Positions 14,527-22,888 are shown, counted from the stretch's first letter. The stretch is DNA of 64,000 nucleotides from DATJLQ01 sp035509415 (GCA_035509415.1 DATJLQ010000132.1:1-64000), one strand, 5' to 3'. Made by a program: numbers and translations. The notes: generated by a model not told the origin, from the sequence alone.

Positions 14527-16023
14527 ATGCTTCCCAATTCCGTTGACGTGGCGATCGTGGGCGGCGGCAACGCGGCGCTGTGCGCAGCGCTCTCCGCCGC
14601 CGAGCATAAGGTCTCGGTGCTGGTGCTCGAGCGCTCGCCCGAGGACGAGGCGGGCGGCAACAGCCGCTTCACAGCGGGTGCCATGCGTTGCGTCTATGAC
14701 GGCGTCGAGGACTTGCGCGCCCTCATGCCCGATCTCTCGGACGAGGAAGTGCGCATCACCGATTTCGGCACCTACACCGAGGACCAGTTCTTCGACGACA
14801 TGGCGCGGGTGACCGAATATCGCGCCGACCCGGACATGGTCGAGCTGCTCGTCAAGCGCTCGCGCGACACCATGCGCTGGATGCACGCGAAAGGCCTCCG
14901 GTTCGTGCCCATCTACGGGCGCCAGGCGTTCAAGGTCGAGGGCAAGTTCAAGTTCTGGGGCGGGCTCACGGTCGAGGCGGTGGGCGGCGGCCCGGGCCTA
15001 GTGCAGGCGCTGACCGACGCCGCGCGCAAGAACGGGATCGCGATCGAATACGGCGCGCGCGCCTTGAGCCTGATCTCGGGCGACGAGGGGGTCACGGGGC
15101 TCCGCGTGAAGCAGGCCGGCCGCACGCGCGAGGTCAAGTGCAAGGCCGTGGTGCTCGCGGCCGGCGGCTTCGAATCGAACGCCGAGTGGCGCACGCGCTA
15201 TCTCGGGCCGGGCTGGGATTTGGCCAAGGTGCGCGGCACCAGCTACAACACGGGCGACGGCATCCGCATGGCGCTCGAGGCGGGTGCGATTCCGTGGGGC
15301 AACTGGTCGGGTTGCCACGCGGTGGGTTGGGACCGCAACGCCCCACCCTTCGGCGACCTCGCGGTGGGCGACAATTTCCAGAAGCACTCCTACCCCTTCA
15401 GCATCATGCTCAATGCCAATGGCGAGCGCTTCGTCGACGAGGGTGCGGATTTCCGGAACTACACCTACGCGAAGTACGGGCGCGTGATTTTGAGCCAGCC
15501 GGGCCAGTTCGCCTGGCAGATCTTCGACAAGAAGGTGCTGCACCTGTTGCGCGACGAGTACCGCATCAAGCAGGTCACCAAGGCGTCGGCCCAGACCCTC
15601 GAGGAGCTCGTGACCAAGCTCGACGACGTGAACCCGAAACGCGCCCTCGAGACGATCAAGGCCTACAACGCTTCCGTCATGACCGAGGTGCCGTTCAATC
15701 CCAACGTCAAGGACGGGCGCGGCACGCGCGGGCTCCCGATCCCGAAGTCGAATTGGGCCAATGTCCTCGATCAGCCGCCCTTCGAGGCCTACGCCGTCAC
15801 CTGCGGCATCACCTTCACCTTCGGCGGCGTCAAGATCACCACCGGCGGCCAGGTGATCGACACCGAGGGTGCCCCCATCGCCGGCCTCTACGCCGCGGGC
15901 GAGATGGTGGGCGGCATCTTCTACTTCAATTACCCGGGCGGCACCGGCCTCATGTCGGGGGCGGTGTTCGGCAAGATCGCCGGCGCCAGCGCCGGCCGCG
16001 TCGCCGCGGGCAGGAACGCCTGA
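14527..16023 (+). CDS. FAD-dependent tricarballylate dehydrogenase-like flavoprotein (TcuA type)
   Basis: A 498-residue flavoprotein of the fumarate reductase/succinate dehydrogenase FAD_binding_2 family. The FAD-binding motif VAIVGGGNAALCAALSAAE is at residues 8-26. GGNSRFTAGAMR and, near the end, GEMVGGIFYFNYPGGTGL are typical of TcuA, which oxidises tricarballylate to cis-aconitate. GAGGA lies directly against the ATG at 14521, so the ATG at 14527 (6-nt gap) is the better start. It follows the TIM-barrel gene by 14 bp and precedes a second flavoprotein. No TcuB electron-transfer partner is nearby, so the electron acceptor is unknown. A paralogue sits at 59606-61015. Confidence 0.82.
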   Translation: MLPNSVDVAIVGGGNAALCAALSAAEHKVSVLVLERSPEDEAGGNSRFTAGAMRCVYDGVEDLRALMPDLSDEEVRITDFGTYTEDQFFDDMARVTEYRADPDMVELLVKRSRDTMRWMHAKGLRFVPIYGRQAFKVEGKFKFWGGLTVEAVGGGPGLVQALTDAARKNGIAIEYGARALSLISGDEGVTGLRVKQAGRTREVKCKAVVLAAGGFESNAEWRTRYLGPGWDLAKVRGTSYNTGDGIRMALEAGAIPWGNWSGCHAVGWDRNAPPFGDLAVGDNFQKHSYPFSIMLNANGERFVDEGADFRNYTYAKYGRVILSQPGQFAWQIFDKKVLHLLRDEYRIKQVTKASAQTLEELVTKLDDVNPKRALETIKAYNASVMTEVPFNPNVKDGRGTRGLPIPKSNWANVLDQPPFEAYAVTCGITFTFGGVKITTGGQVIDTEGAPIAGLYAAGEMVGGIFYFNYPGGTGLMSGAVFGKIAGASAGRVAAGRNA

Positions 16024-16037
16024 CGCCGAAAGGCCCC

Positions 16038-17522
16038 ATGAGCGCTGCCGCGGACGAGAGCTTCGACGTCGTGGTGGTGGGCGGCGGCGGCGCCGGCCTC
16101 GCCGCCGCGATCGAGGCGCGCACCGCCGGCCGCAGCGTTCTCCTGATCGAGAAGAACCCGCGGCTCGGCGGCTCGACCGCCTGGTCGATCGGCTCGGTGA
16201 GCGCGAGCGCCACGCCGCACCAGATCGCGCGCGGCATCGAGGATTGCCCGGCCGACCATTGGGCCGACATGGCGCTGTTCGCGCCCGAGCTCGCCGCGCG
16301 CGACAACGCGGCCCTGCGCCGCGTGCTGTGCGACGAGATGCCGGCGACCTTTCGCTGGCTCCTCGAGTCCGGCGTGCGTTTTTTCGGCCCCATGCCCGAG
16401 CCGCCGCACCGGAAGCCGCGGATGCACAACGTGCTGCCCAATTCGCGCGCCTACATCTATCATTTGGAGCGCCGCGCGCGCCGCGCCGGCGTCGCGATCC
16501 GATTGGGAACGCGCGCGAAACGTCTCATGGTCGAAGCCGGACGCGTCGTGGGCGTCGCGTGCGACGATACGCGGGGCGAACGTCGATTCCGCGCGCGCGG
16601 CGGTGTGGTGCTCGCGGCCGGCGATTTCACCAGCGGCGCCGAGCTCAAGGCGCGTTATATCGGCGACCGGGCGGCCAAGGTCGAGGGCGTCAATCCGACC
16701 GCGACCGGCGACGGCCAGTCCTTGGCGCTCGAGCTCGGCGCGCGCATCGTCAATGGCGATCTCGCCCTCGGCCCCGAGATCCGCTTCATCCCGCCGACGC
16801 GGCCGACGCTCGCGCAACGCCTGCCGCCCTGGCGCGCGCTCGCGGGCTTCATGGCCTGGTCGCTTGCCCATCTGCCGCAAGCCCTTCTGCGGCCGTTCGT
16901 GATGGAGTTCGTGACCACGGCGCTTGCGCCCTCGCCGAGCCTCTTCGCCCAAGGTGCGCTCCTGGTCAACAAGGAGGGGCGCCGCTTTTGCGACGAGCAC
17001 GGCGAGCCGGCCTACGCGTTGCCCGATCAGCCGGAGAAGATCGGCTACATCGTGATCGACGCGCGACTTGCGGCGCAATTCTCGGCCTGGCCGAACTTCG
17101 TCTCGACCGCGCCCGGCGTCGCCTATGCCTATGTCGCGGATTATCGCCGCAACCGGCCCGACATTTACCGCGCGGCGAACAGCCTCGCAGAGCTCGCGCA
17201 GAAGCTCGGCATGGATCCGTCACGCCTCGAGGAAAGCGTCGCCGCCAGCGCGAGCGCCCTCGCGACGCCACCTTTCGCGGCCCTCGGCCCGGTACGCGCG
17301 GTGTTCGTGCATAACGAGGGCGGGCTCATGGTCGATGCCGAGCATCGCGTGCTCGGCGCGGAGGACCGGCCGATCCCCGGCCTCTATGCGGCCGGCGCGA
17401 CGGGGCAAGGCGGCTTGCTCTTGAAGGGCCACGGCCATCATCTCGCCTGGGCCTTCGTCTCGGGCCGGCGCGCCGGGCGCAACGCCGCCTACGAGGCGGT
17501 CACCGCCGACCTCGCGCGTTAG
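16038..17522 (+). CDS. FAD-dependent oxidoreductase (flavocytochrome c / ketosteroid dehydrogenase-like)
   Basis: A 494-residue flavoprotein of the same broad family as its upstream neighbour but clearly different. FDVVVVGGGGAGLAAAIEA at about 9-27 is the dinucleotide-binding motif, followed by LGGSTAWSIGS. The C-terminus has IPGLYAAGATGQGGLLLKG. The middle includes an insert (about 250-290) of mixed hydrophobic sequence unlike TcuA. The closest look is to 3-ketosteroid-1-dehydrogenase/flavocytochrome c types, but no substrate can be assigned. It starts 14 bp after the previous gene and ends the operon, meeting a block of 47-bp repeats. Confidence 0.82.
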   Translation: MSAAADESFDVVVVGGGGAGLAAAIEARTAGRSVLLIEKNPRLGGSTAWSIGSVSASATPHQIARGIEDCPADHWADMALFAPELAARDNAALRRVLCDEMPATFRWLLESGVRFFGPMPEPPHRKPRMHNVLPNSRAYIYHLERRARRAGVAIRLGTRAKRLMVEAGRVVGVACDDTRGERRFRARGGVVLAAGDFTSGAELKARYIGDRAAKVEGVNPTATGDGQSLALELGARIVNGDLALGPEIRFIPPTRPTLAQRLPPWRALAGFMAWSLAHLPQALLRPFVMEFVTTALAPSPSLFAQGALLVNKEGRRFCDEHGEPAYALPDQPEKIGYIVIDARLAAQFSAWPNFVSTAPGVAYAYVADYRRNRPDIYRAANSLAELAQKLGMDPSRLEESVAASASALATPPFAALGPVRAVFVHNEGGLMVDAEHRVLGAEDRPIPGLYAAGATGQGGLLLKGHGHHLAWAFVSGRRAGRNAAYEAVTADLAR

Positions 17523-17576
17523 GGCCGCTCAGCATTCCTGGGCCGGAATTGCCGCCACGATGGCGCGAGCGCCGTC

Positions 17577-17749
17577 TACTTGTCCTCGGCCGGCGTCGTG
17601 ACGACGATGCCCCAGACGCCGGCTACTTGTCCTCGGCCGGCGTCGTGACGACGATGCCCCAGACGCCGGCTACTCGTCCTCGGCCGGCGTCGTGACGACG
17701 ATGCCCCAGACGCCGGCTACTCGTCCTCGGCCGGCGTCGTGACGACGAT
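17577..17749. repeat. 47-bp tandem repeat derived from the 3' end of the cupin gene
   Basis: Three full 47-bp units (17577-17623, 17624-17670, 17671-17717) and a 32-bp partial unit (17718-17749) lie head to tail. The partial unit is the actual 3' end of the leftward cupin gene (codons for ...IVVTTPAEDE). The full units repeat that gene end, stop codon included, plus a 17-bp linker. The two distal units read TACTTGTCC and the two proximal ones TACTCGTCC; otherwise they look identical. Each unit can fold: GCCGGCGTC pairs with GACGCCGGC, and CGTCGT pairs with ACGACG inside. The array fills the gap between two converging genes. Confidence 0.9.
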
Positions 17750-18091
17750 AAAGGTGAGATCGCCCAAGCCCGAATTATGGATCGCGTGCTTGACGCCCGG
17801 CGGGATGAAAATCACGTCGTGCTTCCGCACCACCCGGCGCGCGCCGTCGATCTCCATGAGCCCCTCGCCGTCGAGCACGTGATAGACCTGCTCCTGCACC
17901 TTGTGGGAATGGAGCTCGACATGGGCCATGGGCTGGTAGGTCGAGATGCGATAGTCGAAGAGGCGCGTGTCGGTGTCCTCTTGCGTCACGAGCGGCTTCG
18001 AAAGAGCGCCGCCGAAATGCCCGGGATATTCGCGCCACGCCACCTCGGCGATGTTGCGGATGAGCGCCTTGCGTTTGGATTTCTCGGCCAT
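17717..18091 (-). CDS. small cupin-domain protein
   Basis: A 124-residue single-domain cupin. The metal site is visible as HVELHSHKVQEQVYHVLDG (motif 1, with two His, Gln/Glu and a further His) and PPGVKHAIHN (motif 2 with His). Such small cupins bind Fe, Mn or Zn and act as isomerases, dioxygenases or sensors. It starts 5 bp after the ThDP enzyme gene, so the two are one operon and it may act on that enzyme's product. The last codons and stop lie in the first unit of a 47-bp tandem repeat, so the 3' end has been duplicated downstream. Confidence 0.85.
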   Translation of the reverse strand: MAEKSKRKALIRNIAEVAWREYPGHFGGALSKPLVTQEDTDTRLFDYRISTYQPMAHVELHSHKVQEQVYHVLDGEGLMEIDGARRVVRKHDVIFIPPGVKHAIHNSGLGDLTFIVVTTPAEDE

Positions 18092-18096
18092 GGCAC

Positions 18097-19884
18097 CTAG
18101 ACCTCGCCGGGCACGAACTTGCCGCCGAACACGGGCTCCTTGTAGGGGGTCGGCGGCAGCGCCCAGGTTCCGGTCGCGGGCGGACGCACATTCGCGTCCA
18201 CATGGACGTCGAGGAGGCAGGGCTTGCCGAGCTTGATCGCGTGCTCGAGCGCACCCTTGAAGTCCTGGGACTTGGTCACGGTCAATCCTTCGACGCCGCA
18301 CGCGCGCGCCCAGGCCGCAAAGTCGGGATTGTAGGACTTGTTGTTGGGCCCTTCGTAGAAGGCGGTGCCGATCTCGCGGCCCCCGAACATGCCGTATTGG
18401 ATGTCGCGGATCGCCGCCCAGGCGAAATTGTTCCACACCACCCAGACCGCCGGGATGTCGTACTCGACCGCGGTGCACAGCACGTGCGGCACCATGGTGA
18501 AGCCGCCATCGCCGCAGATCGAGACGCAGGGGCGGTCGGGGGCCGCGAGCTTGGCACCCAGGATCCCGCTCGGCCCAAAGCCCATGCCCGAGAAGCCCCA
18601 GGTGTTGAGCATGGTCTGGGGCCGCCGCGCGTTCCAGAACTGCATGAACCAATTATGGTGCACGCCCGAATCGAGCGAGATGATGGCGTCGTCGGGGAGC
18701 ACCTGGCGGCAATCCTCGACGATGCGCTCGGGCCTGATGGGGGACGTGTGGAGCGAGAAGTTGGGCCGCACATAGGCCTCCCACTCGGCGCGCCATTTCG
18801 CGATCTCGGCGAGCCATTCCGGATAGCGCTTGCCGCGCGCGACACCCCGCGCGTCGATCTCGGCCAGGAGCTGGCGCAGATAGGTACGCGCATCGGCGAG
18901 AATGCCGAGGTCGGGCGTGTAGTTGCGCCCGATCTCCGCATGGTCGACGTCCACATGGACGAGCTTCGCGGGCGGAAAGTTCCAGGAATAGCCCGGGAGC
19001 CACGAAGAGGAGGAGCGGTCGTCGAAGCGCGCCCCCACCCCGATCACGAGGTCCGTGTGGCGGCCCGCCTGGTTCGCGGGATAGGCGCCGTTGCGCCCGA
19101 TGAAGCCGAGCGAGAGCGCGTCTTCCATGTCGAGGCAGCCCATGCCGTTGGGCGAGCTGATCACCGGGACGCCGAGCCGGTGAGCGAGCGCGGTGATCTC
19201 CTTCCCCGCTTCCGAGAGGGTGACGCCATGGCCGATGAAGAACACCGGCCGCTTGGCCGCGAGCAGCATGTCCGCCGAGCGCGCGATGTCGTCGGGAGAC
19301 GCGCCGCTGCGCCGCGCGTTGAATCCGTCCCAAGGCGGCTCGAGCCCCACCTCGGCCTCTTCCTGGAAGAGGTTGAACGGCACGTCGACATTGACCGGCC
19401 CGGGCCGGCCGCTCGTCATCGTGGTCGCGGCCTGGCGCAGGGCCAGCGGCAGCATCTCGACGCGGCTCGGCTGGAAGCTGCGCTTCACCACCGGGCGGAT
19501 CACGTTCGGGAAGTCGGCCTGGTTGTGACGGTTGAGCTCCTGGAACGGCGAGCGGTTGAATTGGGAGGTGGGTACGTTGGCGGTGATCGCGAGGAATGCC
19601 GACGAATCGGTCTGCGCCACCGCGAGCGCCATGACCAGGTTCGAGGAGCCCGGGCCGCACGAGGTGAGGGTCGCGACCGGCTTGTGCTTGACCCGGAAAT
19701 AGGCGTCCGCCATGTGGCCCGCGACCTGCTCGTGGCGCGGCGAGACGAGCTTGATCTTGTCGCGCACGTCGTAAAGCGCGTCGAGGAAGCCGACATTGCC
19801 GTGGCCGCAAATGCCGAACACGTAGGGGATATGCTCCCGGACCAGGAATTCGGCGATCAGCTCGCCGCCCTTCTTGCGCGCCAT
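18097..19884 (-). CDS. thiamine diphosphate-dependent enzyme (acetolactate synthase-like)
   Basis: A 595-residue ThDP enzyme with the three domains of the acetolactate synthase/pyruvate decarboxylase family. Glu52 in SPRHEQVAGHMADAY is the cofactor-activating glutamate. The ThDP/Mg motif starts at GDGGF (458-462) and ends at Asn485-Asn486. AAAGGTGG before ATG 19884 is a good ribosome site. The family joins or decarboxylates 2-keto acids in the cytoplasm. The sequence is not an obvious IlvB, glyoxylate carboligase or sulfoacetaldehyde enzyme, so the substrate is open. It is co-transcribed with the cupin and driven by a clear promoter at 19997-20026. Confidence 0.9.
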   Translation of the reverse strand: MARKKGGELIAEFLVREHIPYVFGICGHGNVGFLDALYDVRDKIKLVSPRHEQVAGHMADAYFRVKHKPVATLTSCGPGSSNLVMALAVAQTDSSAFLAITANVPTSQFNRSPFQELNRHNQADFPNVIRPVVKRSFQPSRVEMLPLALRQAATTMTSGRPGPVNVDVPFNLFQEEAEVGLEPPWDGFNARRSGASPDDIARSADMLLAAKRPVFFIGHGVTLSEAGKEITALAHRLGVPVISSPNGMGCLDMEDALSLGFIGRNGAYPANQAGRHTDLVIGVGARFDDRSSSSWLPGYSWNFPPAKLVHVDVDHAEIGRNYTPDLGILADARTYLRQLLAEIDARGVARGKRYPEWLAEIAKWRAEWEAYVRPNFSLHTSPIRPERIVEDCRQVLPDDAIISLDSGVHHNWFMQFWNARRPQTMLNTWGFSGMGFGPSGILGAKLAAPDRPCVSICGDGGFTMVPHVLCTAVEYDIPAVWVVWNNFAWAAIRDIQYGMFGGREIGTAFYEGPNNKSYNPDFAAWARACGVEGLTVTKSQDFKGALEHAIKLGKPCLLDVHVDANVRPPATGTWALPPTPYKEPVFGGKFVPGEV

Positions 19885-19996
19885 GGTTTGCCACCTTTCT
19901 CGATGAATCCTTCCCCCGAACGCGCCGCGTTCGCAAGCAGGCGATGGCGGCGGGGGAAGCGAGCTCGCGCGGGAGCGGTTCGTTCCGGCGCGCGGT

Positions 19997-20026
19997 TTTA
20001 TAGAATTCTATATTACGGAAAGTCAA
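19997..20026 (-). promoter_or_regulatory. promoter of the ThDP-cupin operon with overlapping palindromic operator
   Basis: Read leftward, TTGACT (20026-20021) and TATAAA (20002-19997) are a near-consensus -35/-10 pair with an 18-bp spacer. A perfect 14-bp palindrome, TATAGAATTCTATA (19999-20012), overlaps the -10 and half the spacer. A dimeric repressor bound there would block the polymerase. The implied transcript start is about 105 bp upstream of the ATG at 19884. Confidence 0.6.
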
Positions 20027-20195
20027 CCGACTATGCAGAATTGCCTCATGGGATCGCGGCACGGGGCGCATGCTCGGGAAAATGCCCTATGGGCCGAAAT
20101 GACCCGAAATCGGTCACTTCCCCGGGCGTTGGCCGGTAACGCCCGGCCTCGCGGCCTAAAGGCCCGCCGATCCCGCCCGAGCGCCAAATTGCGCA

Positions 20196-20208
20196 TATTT
20201 TTCATATT
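20196..20208 (+). promoter_or_regulatory. TATTTTTCATATT box, shared with 13567-13579
   Basis: This 13-base AT-rich string occurs exactly, in reverse orientation, inside the promoter at 13555-13583, and in part (TATTTTTC) at 10604-10611. Chance identity of 13 AT-rich bases in DNA this rich in GC is unlikely. It is a candidate binding site for a regulator common to the island. Confidence 0.4.
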
Positions 20209-20307
20209 GAGAAATCATCGATAATGATGTGAGATGATCATCGGCCATGCGGATGGCCGTCCGCCGTCCGCTTTCTCTTCACCCTCAATCATGCGGGAAC
20301 CATCGAC

Positions 20308-21288
20308 GTGATCGAAGTCGCCATCGTCGGGCTCGGGGAATGGGGCCAGAACCTGGTCCGGTCAATCCAAGGCAAGAGCGCCAAGCTCCGCTTCGCGGCC
20401 GCCGCGACGCGCACGCCCTCCAAGGTCGCGGCTTTCGCCGCCGAGCATGGAATGGCGCTACGCGGCGATTATCGCGCGGTGCTCGCGGATCCGGCGCTCG
20501 CCGCCGTCGTGCTCGCGACGCCGCACACGCTCCATGCCGAGCAGATCGTCGCCGCCGCCGAGGCGGGGAAGCCGGTCTTCGTCGAAAAGCCGTTGGCACT
20601 CACGGGGGCGAGCGCGCGCGCCGCCGTCGCGGCCTGCGCCAAGGCGGGGGTTGCGCTCGGCGTCGGCTACAATCGGCGTCATGCGCCCGCGATGATGGCA
20701 CTCAAGCGCATGGTCGACGAGGGAACGCTCGGCCGCGTGCTTCAGATCGAGGCGAATTTCTCGTCGAACTCCGGCTATCGCCAAGGGCCCGCGGCCTGGC
20801 GCGCCAATCGCGCGGAATCGCCGGCGGGCGGCATGACGTCCCTCGGCGTCCATGCGCTCGACGCCATGATTCACCTGGGCGGCGCGATCGGCCGGGTCGA
20901 GGCGTTGAGCCGGCATCTGGCGCTCCCGATCGACATCGACGACACGACCGCGATCCTGTGCGAGTTCCGCGCGGGTGCGCTCGGTTATCTCGGCACCGTC
21001 TACGCGTCGGCGCCGTTCTGGCGCTTGCACGTCTTCGGCTCCGAAGGCTGGGCGGAGATGCGCGGGCTCGACACGCTCGTCACCATGAGCCGGGCCGGGA
21101 AGACCGAGGAAATCAAATTCCCCGCGACCGACACGGTCCGGCTCGAGCTCGAGGCGTTCGCCGACGCGATCGCGAGCGGCGCGCGCCTCACGATTCCCGC
21201 AAGCGAGCTCGTCAACGGCGTCGAGGCGCTCGAGGCGATCAACCTTTCGGCCACGAGCGGGCGCGCGGCCGCGATCGCCAGCGACTGA
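20308..21288 (+). CDS. Gfo/Idh/MocA family NAD(P)-dependent oxidoreductase
   Basis: A 326-residue member of the Gfo/Idh/MocA family. The N-terminal Rossmann motif is VAIVGLGEWGQN (5-16). PVFVEKPLALT contains the family's catalytic Lys in EKP at about residues 95-97. GVGYNRRHAPAM and a C-terminal alpha/beta domain follow. The start is GTG at 20308; no in-frame ATG is near, and a GGGA sequence lies about 9 nt before it. The family oxidises or reduces sugars, inositols or their derivatives. Divergent placement opposite the ThDP-cupin operon suggests the same pathway. Confidence 0.9.
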   Translation: MIEVAIVGLGEWGQNLVRSIQGKSAKLRFAAAATRTPSKVAAFAAEHGMALRGDYRAVLADPALAAVVLATPHTLHAEQIVAAAEAGKPVFVEKPLALTGASARAAVAACAKAGVALGVGYNRRHAPAMMALKRMVDEGTLGRVLQIEANFSSNSGYRQGPAAWRANRAESPAGGMTSLGVHALDAMIHLGGAIGRVEALSRHLALPIDIDDTTAILCEFRAGALGYLGTVYASAPFWRLHVFGSEGWAEMRGLDTLVTMSRAGKTEEIKFPATDTVRLELEAFADAIASGARLTIPASELVNGVEALEAINLSATSGRAAAIASD

Positions 21289-21297
21289 CCGGCGCGC

Positions 21298-21480
21298 ATG
21301 CGCCGTCGCGAGGATTGCGGTTCAGTGCTTCCGTCTCCCCGCCGGTCCCGGCCGACCCATCGCACCGGACCGGCACGATCGAGGTCGCGCCGCAAGGATC
21401 GGCTCATGGTCGCGCAATTCCCCGACCGCTATCCGGCGTATCGCAAACGCACGAAGATGCTGGTGCCGTTCCTCTACTGA
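21298..21480 (+). pseudogene. C-terminal remnant of an isoprenylcysteine carboxyl methyltransferase-like protein
   Basis: A 60-codon frame whose last 35 residues (from about 21373) look like the C-terminal tail of membrane methyltransferases of the ICMT/phospholipid methyltransferase group: RKDRLMVAQF, then FPDRYPAYRKRTKMLVPFLY and a stop. The family's membrane segments and SAM-binding part, normally about 150 residues before this, are missing. Upstream sequence is low-complexity Arg/Ser/Pro and then the neighbouring gene. I read it as the stump left by a deletion, not as an expressed gene. There is no ribosome site. Confidence 0.5.
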
Positions 21481-21488
21481 GCGGCGCG

Positions 21489-22445
21489 TCAGAGCTTCGC
21501 GAACGCGTCCTCTTTCGGCAACGGCAGGCGCGGCGCGGGGGCGATCGGCTCGCGCCACGGGTCGGGATCGATCCGGCTCCCGTAGCGGCGCAGGATGTCG
21601 CGCACGGCGGGGGCGAGATCGGGCCGGCTCAAGGCGAAGGCGAGGTTCGCCTCGAGGAAGCCGATCTTGTCGCCGCAATCGAAGCGCCGTCCCTCGAAGC
21701 GATAGCCGACGAAGGCGTCCTCGGCGAGCGCCTTCGCCATGGCGTCGGTGAGCTGGATCTCGGCGCCCGCACCCGGCTTCAAGCGCTTCAGGTGCCGCAG
21801 CACCGCAGGTTGGAGCACGTAGCGGCCGATGACCGCGAGGCGCGACGGCGCCGTCTCGGGCTTGGGCTTCTCGACCAGGCCGCGCACCTCGACGACACGC
21901 CCGCGCCGCTCGCCCGGCGCCACGACGCCGTAGCGCGAGACCTGATCGAGCGGCACGTCCATGACGGCGATCACGTTGCCGCCCGTCGCGTCGTAGACGT
22001 CGAGCATCTGCTTGAGACACGGCGTGCGCGCGAGCACGAGGTCGTCGGCCAGGAGGACGGCGAAGGGCTCATCGCCGATCAACTCGGCGGCGCAGCCCAC
22101 GGCATGGCCGAGGCCGAGCGGGCGCTGCTGGCGCGTATAGGTGATAGCGCCGGGCGGCGGCAGCCAACGCCGGATCGAGCTGAGCTCGCGCAGCTTGCCG
22201 CGCGCCTCGAGCATCTCCTCGAGCTGACTCGACTGATCGAAATGGTCCTCGATCGCCGTCTTGCCGCGCCCGGTCACGAAGATGAATTGCTCGATCCCCG
22301 CCGCCTGCGCCTCCTCGACCGCGTATTGGATCAGCGGAATGTCGGCGACGGGAAGCATCTCCTTGGGCATCGCCTTGGTCGCGGGAAGAAACCGCGTGCC
22401 GAGCCCGCCCACCGGAAAGACCGCTTTTCTCACGCGCTTGATCAT
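21489..22445 (-). CDS. galU: UTP-glucose-1-phosphate uridylyltransferase
   Basis: A 318-residue GalU, full length. The nucleotidyltransferase signature is complete: KAVFPVGGLGTRFLPATKAM followed by PKEMLPVADIPLIQYAVEEA. LADDLVL is the metal-binding loop, and VRGLVEKPKPETAPS is typical of the family. It makes UDP-glucose from UTP and glucose-1-phosphate in the cytoplasm, the donor for glucose, galactose and glucuronic acid units of polysaccharides. It lies at the edge of the exopolysaccharide island and is transcribed on its own. A run of about 20 residues before the C-terminus is Pro/Arg-rich and not conserved. Confidence 0.95.
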   Translation of the reverse strand: MIKRVRKAVFPVGGLGTRFLPATKAMPKEMLPVADIPLIQYAVEEAQAAGIEQFIFVTGRGKTAIEDHFDQSSQLEEMLEARGKLRELSSIRRWLPPPGAITYTRQQRPLGLGHAVGCAAELIGDEPFAVLLADDLVLARTPCLKQMLDVYDATGGNVIAVMDVPLDQVSRYGVVAPGERRGRVVEVRGLVEKPKPETAPSRLAVIGRYVLQPAVLRHLKRLKPGAGAEIQLTDAMAKALAEDAFVGYRFEGRRFDCGDKIGFLEANLAFALSRPDLAPAVRDILRRYGSRIDPDPWREPIAPAPRLPLPKEDAFAKL

Positions 22446-22888
22446 GTCAGCCACCCGCCCTCGACATCCGGAAAAAATGGCGTCCGGAAAAAATCCCATG
22501 CTCGCTCGACGCATTCGGCGCCGCGGGCCGGACCGCGGTGACTTTTCCGTGACCCGGGACCGTGGCCGGCGATCGTCGCATCGCCCGCGCGAGCGCGCGT
22601 CGGAGAAGACGGCCGCGCGCGCGAGCGACTGCAAGATGGACGAGGGCCGGGCGCGTTTATTCCGCCCGGCCGCGGACGCCGGCGTGTCGTCCCGCGCGGT
22701 GCCCGCGGAATAATGTCGCCGCTCTTGCGTCTTGCTCACGGGATGGAAACAGACTTCGGGCCGCATCCGCAAAACGCGGCGGGCCGACCCGCTCGCAACT
22801 GCGAAAGATGTCGACGACGGAGGCCGACCGGCGGCGCGGTGCGCTTCGGCCTTCATGCGCAAAAAGGCTCCCCGATGGGATTCGGAAA
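22446..22888. other. divergent intergenic region, galU / anti-sigma gene
   Basis: There is no convincing gene in this 443-bp stretch. Two copies of TCCGGAAAAAAT lie close together at about 22468 and 22485, just upstream of galU. GGAAAC at 22745-22750 resembles an ECF -35 element for the rightward gene, but no matching -10 is visible at the right distance. Confidence 0.4.

Larger units (their letters stand above)
19885..20307. other. divergent regulatory region, ThDP enzyme / oxidoreductase
   Basis: No gene is present. The leftward promoter at 19997-20026 with its palindrome serves the ThDP-cupin operon. A second AT-rich block at 20190-20245 lies upstream of the GTG-started oxidoreductase. 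It contains TATTTTTCATATT (20196-20208) and the 10-bp palindrome GATGATCATC (20233-20242). GATAAT at 20220-20225 could be a -10 for the rightward gene but has no good -35. Confidence 0.55.

Noticed and set aside
17577..17749. The 47-bp repeats as a CRISPR array
   Set aside because: Units are contiguous with no spacers, and they copy a neighbouring gene end; no cas genes are present.
22745..22770. ECF-type promoter before the anti-sigma gene
   Set aside because: GGAAAC resembles a -35, but no CGT-type -10 is at the expected 16-18 bp.
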